Of a stretch of DNA of 64,000 nt, positions 1 through 11,600 are shown piece after piece; the stretch's first letter is position 1, and each line of letters opens with the position of its first letter. Below the pieces are notes generated by a model. It saw only the letters and a list, made by a program, of their open reading frames with translations. It ran no database searches and was not told where the DNA came from. The stretch comes from Zea mays (lineage: Eukaryota > Streptophyta > Magnoliopsida > Poales > Poaceae): NCBI RefSeq assembly GCF_902167145.1, contig NC_050104.1, positions 372,001-436,000 on the forward strand, written 5' to 3'. The translations under genes and the position numbers were made by a program.

Positions 1-720
1 AACATATGTGGTGTGAGGTGTATGAGCGTCTGGTCGATGATCAATGGCCACACAACCCCCATTTTTGTCGAAAATAGCCATGAACGACCATTTTCAAAAA
101 TACCGAAGGCTAACACCTACGGATTTTTGACCAAGAAATGGTCTCCACCAGAAATCCAAGAATGTGATCTATGGCAAGGAAACATATGTGGGGTGAGGTG
201 TATGAGCCTCTGGTCGACGATCAATGGCCACACAACCCTAATTTTTGTAGAAAATAGCCATGAACGACCATTTTCAATGACACTGAAGGCTAACACCTAC
301 GGATTTTTGACCAAAAAATGGTCTCCACCATAAATACAAGAATGTGATATATGGCAAGGAAACATATGTGGGTTGAGGTGTACGAGCCTCTGGTTGATGA
401 TCAATGGCCACACAACCCTAATTTTTGTCGAAAATAGCCATGAACGACCATTTTCAATGACACTGAGGCTAACACATTCGGATTTTTGACCAAAAAATGG
501 TCTCCACCAGAAATTAAAGAATGTGATCTATGGCAAAGAAACATATGTGGGGTGAGGTTTACGAGCCTCTGGTTGATGATCATTGGCCACACACCCCCAT
601 TTTTGTCGAAAATAGCCATGAATGACCATTCTCCATAATACTGAAGGCTAACACGTACGGATTTTTGACCAAGAAAAGGTCTCCACCAGAAATCCAAGAA
701 TGTGATCTATGGCAAGGAAA

Positions 721-900
721 CATATGTGGGGTGAGGTGTATGAGCCTCTGGTCGATGATAAATGGCCACACAACCCCCATTTTAGTCGAAAATAGCCATG
801 AACGACCATTTTCAATAATACCGAAGGCTAACACCAACGGATTTTTGACCAAGAAATGGTCTCCACCAGAAATCCTAGAATGTGATCTCTGGCAAGAAAA
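721..900 (+). repeat. representative knob180 monomer (180 bp)
   Basis: One exact 180-bp unit counted from CATATGTGGGG to the next occurrence of the same motif at 901. It carries one NdeI-type CATATG. It also carries two perfect short dyads: GACCA-AGAAA-TGGTC (847-861) and GAAAAT...ATTTTC flanking the GCCATGAACGACC segment. The consensus has five CpG positions (in GGTCGAT, GTCGAAA, AACGACC, CCGAAGG and TACGGAT), and many variant monomers differ at exactly these sites. Because 180 is divisible by 3, any frame free of stops in the consensus stays open across adjacent units, which generates long meaningless open frames on both strands. Confidence 0.9.
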
Positions 901-2329
901 CATATGTGGGGTGAAGTGTACGAGCCTTTGGTCGATGATCAATGGCCACACAAACCCCATTTTTGTCGAAACTAGCCATGAACGACCATTTTCAGTGACA
1001 CTGAAGGCTAACACCTACGGATTTTTGACCAAGAAATGGTCTCCACAATAAATTCAAGAATGTGATCTATGGCAAGGAAACATATGTGTAGTGAGGTGTA
1101 TGAGCCTTTGGTCGAATATCAATGGCCACACAACCCCCATTTTTGTCGAAAATAGCCATGAACGACCATTTTCAATAGTACCGAAGGCTAAAACATTCAG
1201 ATTTTTGACCAAGAAATGGTCTCCACCAGAAATCAAAGAATGTGATCTATGGCTAGGAAACATATGTGGGGTGAGGTTTACGAGCCTCTGGTCGATGATC
1301 AATGGCCACACAACCCCCATTTTTGTCGAAAATAGCCATGAATGACCATTTTCAAAAATACTGAAGGCTAACACGTACAAATTTTTGACCAATAAATGGT
1401 CTCCACCGGAAATCCAAGAATGTGATCTATGGCAAGGAAACATATGTGGGGTGAGGTGTACGAGCCTCTCGTCGATGATCATTGGCCACACAACCCCCAT
1501 TTTTGTCGAAAATAGCCATGAATGACCATATTCAATAATACCGAAGGCTAACACGTACAGATTTTTGACCAAGAAATGGTCTCCACCGGAAATCCAAGAA
1601 TGTGATCTATGGCAAGGAAACATATGTGGGGTGAATTGCACGAGCCTCTGGTCGATGATAAATGGCCACACAACCCCCATTTTAGTCGAAAATAGCCATG
1701 AACGACCATTTTCAATAATACCAAAGGCTAACACCAACAGATTTTTGACCAGAAATGGTCTCCTCCAGAAATCCAAGAATGTGATCTATGGAAAGAAAAC
1801 ATATGTGGGGTGAAGTGTACGAGCCTCTGGTCGATGATCAATGGCCACACAACCCCATTTTTGTCGAAAATAGCCATGAACGACCATTTTCAATAATACC
1901 GAAGGCTAACACCTACGGATTTTTGACCAATAAATGGTCTCCACCAAAAATCCAAGAATGTGATCTATGGAAAGGAAACATATGTGGGGTGAGGTGTATG
2001 AGCCTCTGGTCGATGATCAATGGCCAAAGAACCCCCATTTTTGTCCAAAATAGCCATGAACGACCATTTTCAATAATACCGAAGGCTAACACCTACGGAT
2101 TTTTGACCAAGAAATGGTCTCCACCAGAAATCCAAAATGTGATCTATGGCAAGGAAACATATGTGGGGTGAGGTGTACGAGCCTTTGGTCGATTATCAAT
2201 GGCCACATAACCCCCATTTTTGTTGAAAATAGCCATGAACGACCATTTTCAATGACACTGAAGGGTAACACCTATGGATTTTTGACCAAGAAATGGTCTC
2301 CACCATAAATCCAAGAATGTGATCTATGG

Positions 2330-4690
2330 CAAGGAAACATTTGTGGGGTGAGGTTTATGAGCCTCTAGTCGATGATAAATGGCCACACAACCCCCATTTT
2401 TTTTATGAAAATAGCCATGAGCGACCATTCTCAATAATACTAGAGGCTAACACCTACGGATTTTTGACCAAGAAATGGTCTCCACTAGAAATCCAAGAAT
2501 GTGATCTATGGCAAGGAAACATATGTGGGGTGAGGTGTATGAGCGTCTGGTCGATGATCAATGGCCACACAACCCCCATTTTTGTCGAAAATAGCCATGA
2601 ACGACCATTTTCAAAAATACCGAAGGCTAACACCTACGGATTTTTGACCAAGAAATGGTCTCCACCAGAAATCCAAGAATGTGATCTATGGCAAGGAAAC
2701 ATATGTGGGGTGAGGTGTATGAGCCTCTGGTCGACGATCAATGGCCACACAACCCTAATTTTTGTAGAAAATAGCCATGAACGACCATTTTCAATGACAC
2801 TGAAGGCTAACACCTACGGATTTTTGACCAAGAAATGGTCTCCACCATAAATCCAAGAATGTGATCTATGGCAAGGAAACATATGTGTAGTGAGGTGTAT
2901 GAGCCTCTGGTCGAAGATCAATGGCCACACAACCCCCATTTTTGTCGAAAATAGCCATGAATGACCATTTTCAAAAATACCAAATGCTAACACATTCGGA
3001 TTTATGCCCAAGAAATGGTCTCCACCTGAAATCCAAGAATGTGATCTATGGCAAGGAAACATATGTGGGGTGAGGTGTACGAGCCTCTGGTCGATGATCA
3101 ATGGCCACACAACCCCCATTTTGCCGAAAATAGCCATGAACGTTCATTTTTAATAATACATAAGGCTAACACGTACGAGTTTTTGACCAAGAAATGGTCT
3201 CCACCAGAAATCCAAGAATGTGATCTATGGCAAGGAAACATATGTGGGGTGAGGTTTATGAGCCTCTAGTCGATGATAAATGGCCACACAACCCCCATTT
3301 TTTATGAAAATAGCCATGAGCGACCATTTTCAATAATACTAGAGGCTAACACCTACGGATTTTTGACCAAGAAATGGTCTCCACCAGAAATCCAAGAATG
3401 TGATCTATGGCAAGGAAACATATGTGGGTGAGGTGTATGAGCCTCTTGTCGATGATCAATGGCCACACAGCCCTTATTTTTGTCGAAAAAAGCCATGAAC
3501 GACCATTTTCAATAATACCGAAGGCTAACACCTACGGATTTTTGACCAAGAAATGGTCTTCACCAGAAATCCAAGAATGTGATCTACGGCAAGGAAACAT
3601 ATGTGGGCTAAGGTGTATGAGCCTCTGGTCGACGATCAATGGCCACACAACCCTAATTTTTGTCGAAAATAGCCATGAACGACCATTTTCAATGACATTG
3701 AAGGCTAACACCTACGGATTCTTGACCAAGAAATGGTCTCCACCATAAATCCAAGAATGTGATCTATGGCAAGGAAACATATGTGTAGTGAGGTGTATGA
3801 GCCTCTGGTTGAAGATCAATGGCCACACAACACCCATTTTTGTCGAAAATAGCCATGAATTACCATTTTCAAAAATACCAAAGGCTAACACATTCTGATT
3901 ATTGCCCACGAAATGGTCTCCACCAGAAATCCAAGGATGTGATCTATGGCAAGGAAACATATGTGGGGTGAGGTGTACGAGCATCTGGTCGATGATCAAT
4001 GGCCACACAACCCCCATTTTGCGAAAATAGCCATGAACCACCATTTTCAATAATACCGAAGGCTAACACGTACGGGTTTTTGACAAGAAATGGTCTCCAC
4101 CAGAAATCCAAGATTGTGATCTATGGAAAGGAAACATATGCGGGGTGAGGTTTATGAGCCTGTAGTCGATGATAAATGGCCACACAACCCCCATTTTTTA
4201 TGAAAATTGCCATGAGTGACCATTTTCAATAATACTAGAGGCTAACACCTACGGATTTTTGACCAAGAAATAGTCTCCACCAGAAATCCAAGAATGTGAT
4301 CTATGGCAAGGAAACATATGTGGGGTGAGGTGTATGAGCCTCTGGTCGATGATCAATGGCCACACAACCCCCATTTTTGTCGAAAATAGCCATGAACGAC
4401 CATTTTCAATAATATCGAAGGCTAACACCTACGGATTTTTGACCAAGAAATGGTCTCCACCAGAAATCCAAGAATGTGATTTACGGCAAGGAAACATATG
4501 TGGGGTGAGGTGTATGAGCCTCTAGTCGACGATCAATGGCCACGCAACCCTAATTTTTGTCGAAAATAGCCATGAACGACCATTTTCAATGGCACTGAAG
4601 GCTAACACCTACAGATTTTTGACCAAGAAATGGTCTCCACCATAAATCCAAGAATGTGATGTATGGCAAGGAAACATATGTGTAGTGAGG
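2330..4690 (+). repeat. 5-monomer higher-order repeat (~899 bp), left cluster
   Basis: Five diagnostic monomer types recur in fixed order. Type 4 has CATTTTGCCGAAAATAG with CACGTACGAG. Type 3 has TTTTTTATGAAAATAG, GAGCGACC and ACTAGAGGC. Type 1 is close to consensus. Type 2 has CAATGACACTGAAGG and CCATAAATCC. Type 5 has GTGTAGTGAGG, GAAGATCAATGG, CACATTCGG and TTGCCCAAG. Type 4 units begin near 3048 and 3946, 898 bp apart, so about two and a half HOR copies are present. The same five-type order makes up most of 40-60 kb. Types are assigned by eye from these landmarks. Confidence 0.8.
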
Positions 4691-7120
4691 TGTATGAGCC
4701 TCTGGTCCAATATCAATGGCCACACAACCCCCATTTTTGTCGAAAATAGCCATGAACGACCATTTTCAATAGTTCCGAAGGCTAACACATTCGGATTTTT
4801 GACCAAGAAATGGTCTCCACCAGAAATCAAAGAATGTGATCTATGGCAAGGAAACATATGTGGGGTGAGGTGTACGAGCTTTGGTCGATGATCAATGGCC
4901 ACACAACCCCCATTTTTGTCGAAAATAGCCATGAATGACCATTTTCAATAATACCGAAGGCTAACACGTATGGATTTTTGACCAAGAAATGGTCTCCACC
5001 AGATATCCAAGAATGTGATCTATGGCAAGGAAACATATGTGGGGTGAGGTGTATGAGCCTCTGGTCGATGATAAATGGCCACACAACCCCCATTTCAGTC
5101 GAAAATAGCCATGAACGACCATTTTCAATAATACCGAAGGCTAACACCAACAGATTTTTGACCAAGAAATGGTCTCCACCAGAAATCCAAGAATGTGATC
5201 TATGGCAAGAAAACATATGTGGGGTGAAGTGTACGAGCCTCTGGTTGATGATCAATGGCCACACAACCCCCATTTTTGTCGAAAATAGCCATGAATGACC
5301 ATTTTCAAAAATACCGAAGGCTAACACATTCGGATTTTTGCCCAAGAAATGGTCTCCACCAGAAATCCAAGAATGTGATCTATGGCAAGGAAACATATGT
5401 GGGGTGAGGTGTACGAGCCTCTGGTCGATAATCAATGGCCACACAACCCCCATTTTGTCGAAAATAGCCATGAACGACCATTTTCAATAATACCGAAGGC
5501 TAACACGTACGAATTTTTTACCAAGAAATGGTCTCCACCAGAAATCCAAGATTCTAATCTATGGCAAGGAAACATATGTGGGGTGAGGTGTACGAGCCTC
5601 TGGTCGATGATAAATGGCCACACAACCCCCATTTTTGATGAAAATAGCCATGAACGACCATTTTCAATAATATCAGAGGCTAACACCTACGGATTTTTTA
5701 CCAAGAAATGGTCTCCACCAGAAATCCAAGAATGTGATCTATGGCAAGGAAACATATGTGGGGTGAGGTGTATGAGCCTCTGGTCGATGATAAATGGCCA
5801 CACAACCCCCATTTTTGTCGAAAATAGCCATGAACGACCATTTTCAATAATACCAAAGGCTAACACCAACGGATTTTTGACCAAGACATGGTCCCCACCA
5901 GAAATCCAAGAATGTGATGTATGGCAAGAAAACATATGTGGGGTGAAGTGTACGAGCCTTTGGTCGATGATCAATGGCCACACAAACCCCATTTTTGTCG
6001 AAAATAGCCATGAACAACCATTTTCAATGACACTGAACGCTAACACCTACGTATTTTTGACCAAGAAATGGTCTCCACCATAAATCCAAGAATGTGATCT
6101 ATGGAAAGGAAACATGTGTAGTGAGGTGTATGAGCCTTTGGTCGAATATCAATGGCCACCCAACCCCCATTTTTGTCGAAAATAGCCATGAACGACCATT
6201 TTCAATAGTACCGAAGGCTAACACATTCAGATTTTTGACCAAGAAATGGTCTCCACTAGAAATCAAAGAATGTGATCTATGGCAAAGAAACATATGTGGG
6301 GTGAGGTTTACGAGCCTCTGGTCGACGATCAATGGCCACACAACCCCCATTTTTGTCGAAAATAGCCATGAATGACCATTTTCAATAATACTGAAGGCTA
6401 ACACGTACAGATTTTGACCAATAAATGGTCTCCACCAGAAATCCAAGAATGTGATCTATGGAAAGGAAACATATGTGGGGTGATGTGTACGAGCCTCTGG
6501 TCGATGATAAATGGCCACACAACCCCCATTTTAGTCGAAAATAGCCATGAACGACAATTTTCAATAATACCGAAGGCTAACACCAACAGATTTTTGACTA
6601 AGAAATGGTCTCCACTAGAAATCCAAGAATGTGATCTATGGCAAGAAAACCTATGTGGGGTGAAGTGTACGAGCCTCTGGTCGATGATCAATGGACACAC
6701 AACCCCCATTTTTGTCGGAAATAGCCATGAACGACCATTTTCAATGACACTGAAGGCTAACACCTACGGATTTTTGACCAAGAAATGGTCTCCACCATAA
6801 ATCCAAGAATGTGATCTATCGCAAGGAAACATATGTGTAGTGAGGTGTATGAGCCTCTGGTCAATGATCAATGGCCACACAACCCCCATTTTTGTCGAAA
6901 ATAGCCATGAATGACAATTTTCAATAATACCGAAGGCTAACACATTCGGATTTTTGCCCAAGAAATGGACTCCACTAGAAATCCAAGAATGTGATCTATG
7001 GCAAGGAAACATATGTGGGGTGAGGTGTACGAGCCTCTGGTCGATGATCAATGGCCACACAACCCCCATTTTGTCGAAAATAGCCATGAACGATCATTTT
7101 CAATAATACGGAAGGCTAAC

Positions 7121-7418
7121 ATATGTTTCCTTAGCCTTCGGTATTATTGAAAATGGTCGTTCATGACTATTTTCGACAAAATGGGGGTTGTGTGGCCATT
7201 AATCATCGACCAGAGGCTCGTACGCCTCACCCCACATATGTTTCCTTGCCATATATCACATTCTCGGATTTCTGGTGGAGACCATTTCTTGGTCAAAAAT
7301 CCATACGTGTTAGCCTTCTGTATTATTGAAAATGGTCGTTGATCGCTATTTTCGACAAAAAATGGTCGTTGTGTGGCCATTGATCAACGACCAGAGGCCC
7401 ATACACCTCACCCCACAT
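7121..7418 (-). repeat. 298-bp inverted knob180 insert within a monomer
   Basis: The forward monomer stops at GAAGGCTAAC (7111-7120) and resumes exactly in register at ACGTACGAATTT (7419-7430). Between them lie 298 bp in reverse orientation. If the insert were removed, a normal ...GCTAACACGTACG... monomer would be restored. Its reverse complement most resembles the nearby forward stretch starting at ~7848. Both carry ATGGGCCTCTGGTCGTTGATC, GCGATCAACGACC, ATACAGAAGGC and GATATATGGC. The left edge makes a close inverted pair, GAAGGCTAA (7111-7119) and TTAGCCTTC (7131-7139), around an 11-bp loop. It could instead be a remnant of two successive inversions. Confidence 0.82.
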
Positions 7419-8667
7419 ACGTACGAATTTTTTACCAAGAAATGGTCTCCACCAGAAATCCACGAATGTGATCTATAGCAAGGAAACATATGTGGGGTGA
7501 GGTGTACGAGCCTCTGGTCGATGATAAATGGCCACACAACCCCCATTTTTGATGAAAATAGCCATGAACGACCATTTTCAATAATACCGAAGGCTAACAC
7601 CTACGGATTTTTGACCAAGAAATGGTCTCCACCAGAAATCCAAAATGTGATCTATGGCAAGGAAACATATGTGGGGTGAGGTGTACGAGCCTTTGGTCGA
7701 TTATCAATGGCCACATAACCCCCATTTTTGTTGAAAATAGCCATGAACGACCATTTTCAATGACACTGAAGGGTAACACCTATGGATTTTTGACCAAGAA
7801 ATGGTCTCCACCATAAATCCGAGAATGTGATCTATGGCAAGGAAACATATGTGGGGTGAGGTGTATGGGCCTCTGGTCGTTGATCAATGGCCACACAACA
7901 CCCATTTTTTGTCGAAAATAGCGATCAACGACCATTTTCAATAATACAGAAGGCTAACACGTATGAATTTTTGACCAAGAAATGGTCTCCACCAGAAATC
8001 CGAGAATGTGATATATGGCAAGGAAACATATGTGGGGTGTGGTGTACGAGCCTCTGGTCGATGATCAATGGCCACACAACCCCCATTTTTGTGGATAATA
8101 GGCATGAACGACCATTTTCAATGACACTGAAGGCTAACACCTACGGAATTTTGACGAAGAAATGGTCTCCACCATAAATCCAAGAATGTGATCTATGGCA
8201 AGGAAACATATGTGGGGTGAGGTGTATGAGCCTCTGGTCGAAGATCAATGGCCACACAACACCCATTTTTGTCGCAAATTGCCATGAATGACCATTTTCA
8301 ATAATACCGAAGGCTAACACATTCAGATTTTTGCCCAAGAAATGGTCTCCACCAGATATCCAAGAATGTGATCTTTGGCAATGAAACATATGTGGGGTGA
8401 GGTGTACGAGCCTCCGGTCGATGATCAACGACCACACAACCCCCATTTTTGTCGAAAATAGCCATGAACGACCATTTTCAATAATACTGAAGGCTAACAC
8501 CTACGGATTTTGACCAAGAAACGGTCTCCACTGGAAATCCAAAAATGTGATATATGGCAAGAAAACATATGTGGGGTGAGGTGTAGGAGCCTCTGGTCGA
8601 TGATCAATGGCCACACAACCCCCATTTTTGTCGAAAATAGCCATGAACGACCATTTTCAATAATTCC
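7419..8667 (+). repeat. knob180 satellite array, forward block B
   Basis: About seven forward monomers. The right part (about 7696-8667) is the asymmetric spacer of palindrome 1. It contains a pair of variant monomers with GGGCCTCTGGTCGTTGATC and GCGATCAACGACC that recur near 62.2-62.3 and 63.3 kb. The stretch around 7550-7816 is a near copy of 2042-2308: both have the shortened AATCCAAAATGTG, GTCGATTATCAATGG and GAAGGGTAACACCTATGG. The block ends at TAATTCCGACCAGAGG (8661-8676), where forward TAATACCGA and reverse CGACCAGAGG sequences share CGA. Confidence 0.9.
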
Positions 8668-11600
8668 GACCAGAGGCTCATACACCTCACCCCACATATG
8701 TTTCCTTTCCATATATCACATTCTTGGATTTCTGGTGGAGACCATTTCATGGTCAAAATCCGTAGGTGTTAGCCTTCGGTATTATTGAAAATTGTCGTTC
8801 ATGGCTATTTTCATCAAAAATGGGGGTTGTGTGGCAATTTATCATCGACCAGAGGCTCGTACACCTCACCCCACATATGTTTCCTTGCTATAGATCACAT
8901 TCTTGGATTTCTGGTGGAGACCATTTCTTGGTCAAAAATTCGTACGTGTTAGCCTTCAGTATTATTGAAAATGATCGTTCATCGCTATTTTCGACAAAAT
9001 GGGGGTTGTGTGGCCATTGATCATCGACCAGAGGCTCGTACACCTCACCCCACATATGTTTCCTTGCCATAGATCACATTCTTGGATTTCTAGTGGAGAC
9101 CATTTCTTGGGCAAAAATCCGAATGTGTTAGCCTTCGGTATTATTGAAAATTGTCATTCATGGCTATTTTCGACAAAAATGGGGGTTGTGTGGCCATTGA
9201 TCTTTGACCCGAGTCTCATACACCTCACTACACATATGTTTCCTTGCCATAGATCACATTCTTGGATTTATGGTGGAGACCATTTCTTGGTCAGAAATCC
9301 GTAGGTGTTAGCCTTCAGTGTCATTGAAATGGGGGTTGTGTGGCCATTGATCATCGACCAGAGGCTCGTACACTTCACCCCACATAGGTTTTGTTGCCAT
9401 AGATCACATTCTTGGATTTCTGGTGGAGACCATTTCTTAGTCAAAAATCCGTTGGTGTTAGCCTTCGGTATTATTGAAAATGGTCGTTCATGGCTATTTT
9501 CGACTAAAATGGGGGTTGTGTGGCCATTTATCATCGATCAGAGGCTCGTACACCTCACCCCACATATGTTTCCTTGCCATAGATCACATTCTTGGATTTC
9601 TGGTGGAGACCATTTATTGGTCAAAAATCTGAATGTTTTAGCCTTGGGTACTATTGAAAATGGTCGTTCATGGCTATTTTTGACAAAAATGGGGGTTGTG
9701 TGGCCATTGATATTCGATCAAAGGCTCATACACCTCACTACACATGTTTCCTTTCCATAGATCACATTCTTGGATTTATGGTGGAGACCATTTCTTGGTC
9801 AAAAATCCGTAGGTGTTAGCGTTCAGTGTCATTGAAAATGGTCGTTCATGGCTATTTTCGACAAAAATGGGGTTTGTGTGGCCATTGATCATCGACCAGA
9901 GGCTCGTACACTTCACTCCACATATGTTTTCTTGCCATAGATCACATTCTTGGATTTCTTGTGGGGACCATTTCTTGATCAAAAATCCGTTGGTGTTAGC
10001 CTTCGGTATTATTGAAAATGGTCGTTCAAGGCTATTTTCGACAAAAATGGGGGTTGTGTGGCCATTTATCATCGACCAGAGGCTCATACACCTCACCCCA
10101 CATATGTTTCCTTGCCATAGATCACATTCTTGGATTTATGGTGGTGACCATTTCTTGGTAAAAAATCCGTAGGTGTTAGCCTCTGGTATTATTGAAAATG
10201 GTCGTTCATGGCTATTTTCATCAAAAATGGGGGTTATGTGGCCATTTATCATCGACCAGAGGCTCGTACACCTCACCCCACATATGTTTCCTTGCCATAG
10301 ATAACATTCTTGGATTTCTGGTGGAGACCATTTCTTGGTCAAAAATTCGTACGTGTTAGCCTTCGGTATTATTGAAAATGGTCGTTCATGGCTATTTTCG
10401 ACAAAATGGGGGTTGTGTGGCCATTGATCATCGACCAGAGGCTCGTACACCTCACCCCACATATGTTTCCTTGCCATAGATCACATTCTTGGATTTCTGG
10501 TGGAGACCATTTCTTGGGCAAAAATCCGAATGTGTTAGCCTTCGGTATTTTTGAAAATGGTCATTCATGGCTATTTTCGACAAAAATGGGGATTGTGTGG
10601 CCATTGATCTTCGACAAGAGGCTCATACACCTCACCACACATATGTTTCATTGCCATATATCAATTCTTGGATTTATGGTGGAGACCATTTCTTGGTCAA
10701 AAATCCATTGGTGTTAGCCTTCAGTGTCATTGAAAATGGTCGTTCATGGCTATTTTCGACAAAAATGGGGGTTGTGTGGCCATTGATCATCGACCAGAGG
10801 CTCGTACACTTCACCCCACATATGTTTTCTTTCCATAGATCACATTCTTGGATTTCTGGTGGAGACCACTTCTTGGTCAAATATCTGTTGGTGTTAGCCT
10901 TCGGTATTATTGAAAATGGTCGTTCATGGCAATTTTCGACTGAAATGGGGGTTGTGTGGCCATTTATCATCGACCAGAGGCTCATACACCTCACCCAACA
11001 TATGTTTCCTTGCCATAGCAAACATTCTTGGATATCTGGTGGAGACCGTTTCTTGGTCAAAAATCCGTACGTGTTAGCCTTCGGTATTATTGAAAATGGT
11101 CATTCATGGCTATTTTCGACAAAAATGCGGGTTGTGTGGCCATTGATCATCAACCAAAGGCTCGTACACCTCACCCCACATATGTTTCCTTGCCATAGAT
11201 CACATTCTTTGATTTCTGGTGGAGACCATTTCTTGGTCAAAAATCCGAATGTGTTAGCCATCGGAACTATTGAAAATGGTCGTTCATGGCTATTTTCGAC
11301 AAAAATGGGGGTTGTGTGGCCATTGATATTGGACCAGAGGCTCATACACCTCACTACACATATGTTTCCTTGCCATAGATCACATTCTTGGATTTATGGT
11401 GGAGACCATTTCTTGGTCAAAAATCCGTAGGTGTTAGCCTTCAGTGTCATTGAAAATGGTCGTTCATGGCTATTTTCGACAAAAATTAGGGTTGTGTGAC
11501 CATTGATCGTTGACCAGAGGCTCATACACCTCACCCCACATATGTTTCCTTGCCGTAAATCACATTCTTGGATTTCTGGTGGAGACCATTTATTGGTCAA

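Larger units (their letters stand above)
1..7120 (+). repeat. knob180 satellite array, block A, forward orientation
   Basis: About 39-40 head-to-tail monomers of ~180 bp. Each monomer carries the same ordered landmarks: AACATATGTGGGGTGAGG, CTCTGGTCGATGATCAATGG, CCACACAACCCCCATTTTTG, GAACGACCATTTTCAATAAT, GAAGGCTAACACCTACGG, GACCAAGAAATGGTCTCC and AATGTGATCTATGGCAAGG. I recognise the unit as the maize 180-bp knob repeat. It is non-coding heterochromatic satellite, and in abnormal-chromosome-10 plants such arrays act as meiotic neocentromeres (established knowledge). The array is already in progress at base 1. Unit length varies by a few bases through small indels, for example the shortened AATCCAAAATGTG near 2132. 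The block ends inside a monomer at GAAGGCTAAC, where an inverted insert interrupts it. Identification is from memory of the consensus, not from a search. Confidence 0.93.
4600..11500. repeat. large imperfect palindrome 1 (inverted duplication of knob180 haplotype)
   Basis: The left arm (~4.6-7.7 kb, forward) and right arm (~8.67-11.5 kb, reverse) carry the same series of variant monomers in mirror order. Paired markers include a T-to-A change giving CTATAGCAAGG at ~7472 and TTGCTATAGATC at ~8886; GATCATTTT at 7093 and AAAATGATCG near 8970; and GAAAACCTATGTGG at ~6645 with its counterpart CCACATAGGTTTTG at ~9380. Paired coordinates sum to about 16,068 outside the insert and about 16,365 inside it. 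The difference equals the 298-bp insert at 7121-7418. The unpaired centre is roughly 7696-8667. A 30-bp deletion near 9329 and a monomer gain or loss shift the register further out. Confidence 0.8.
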
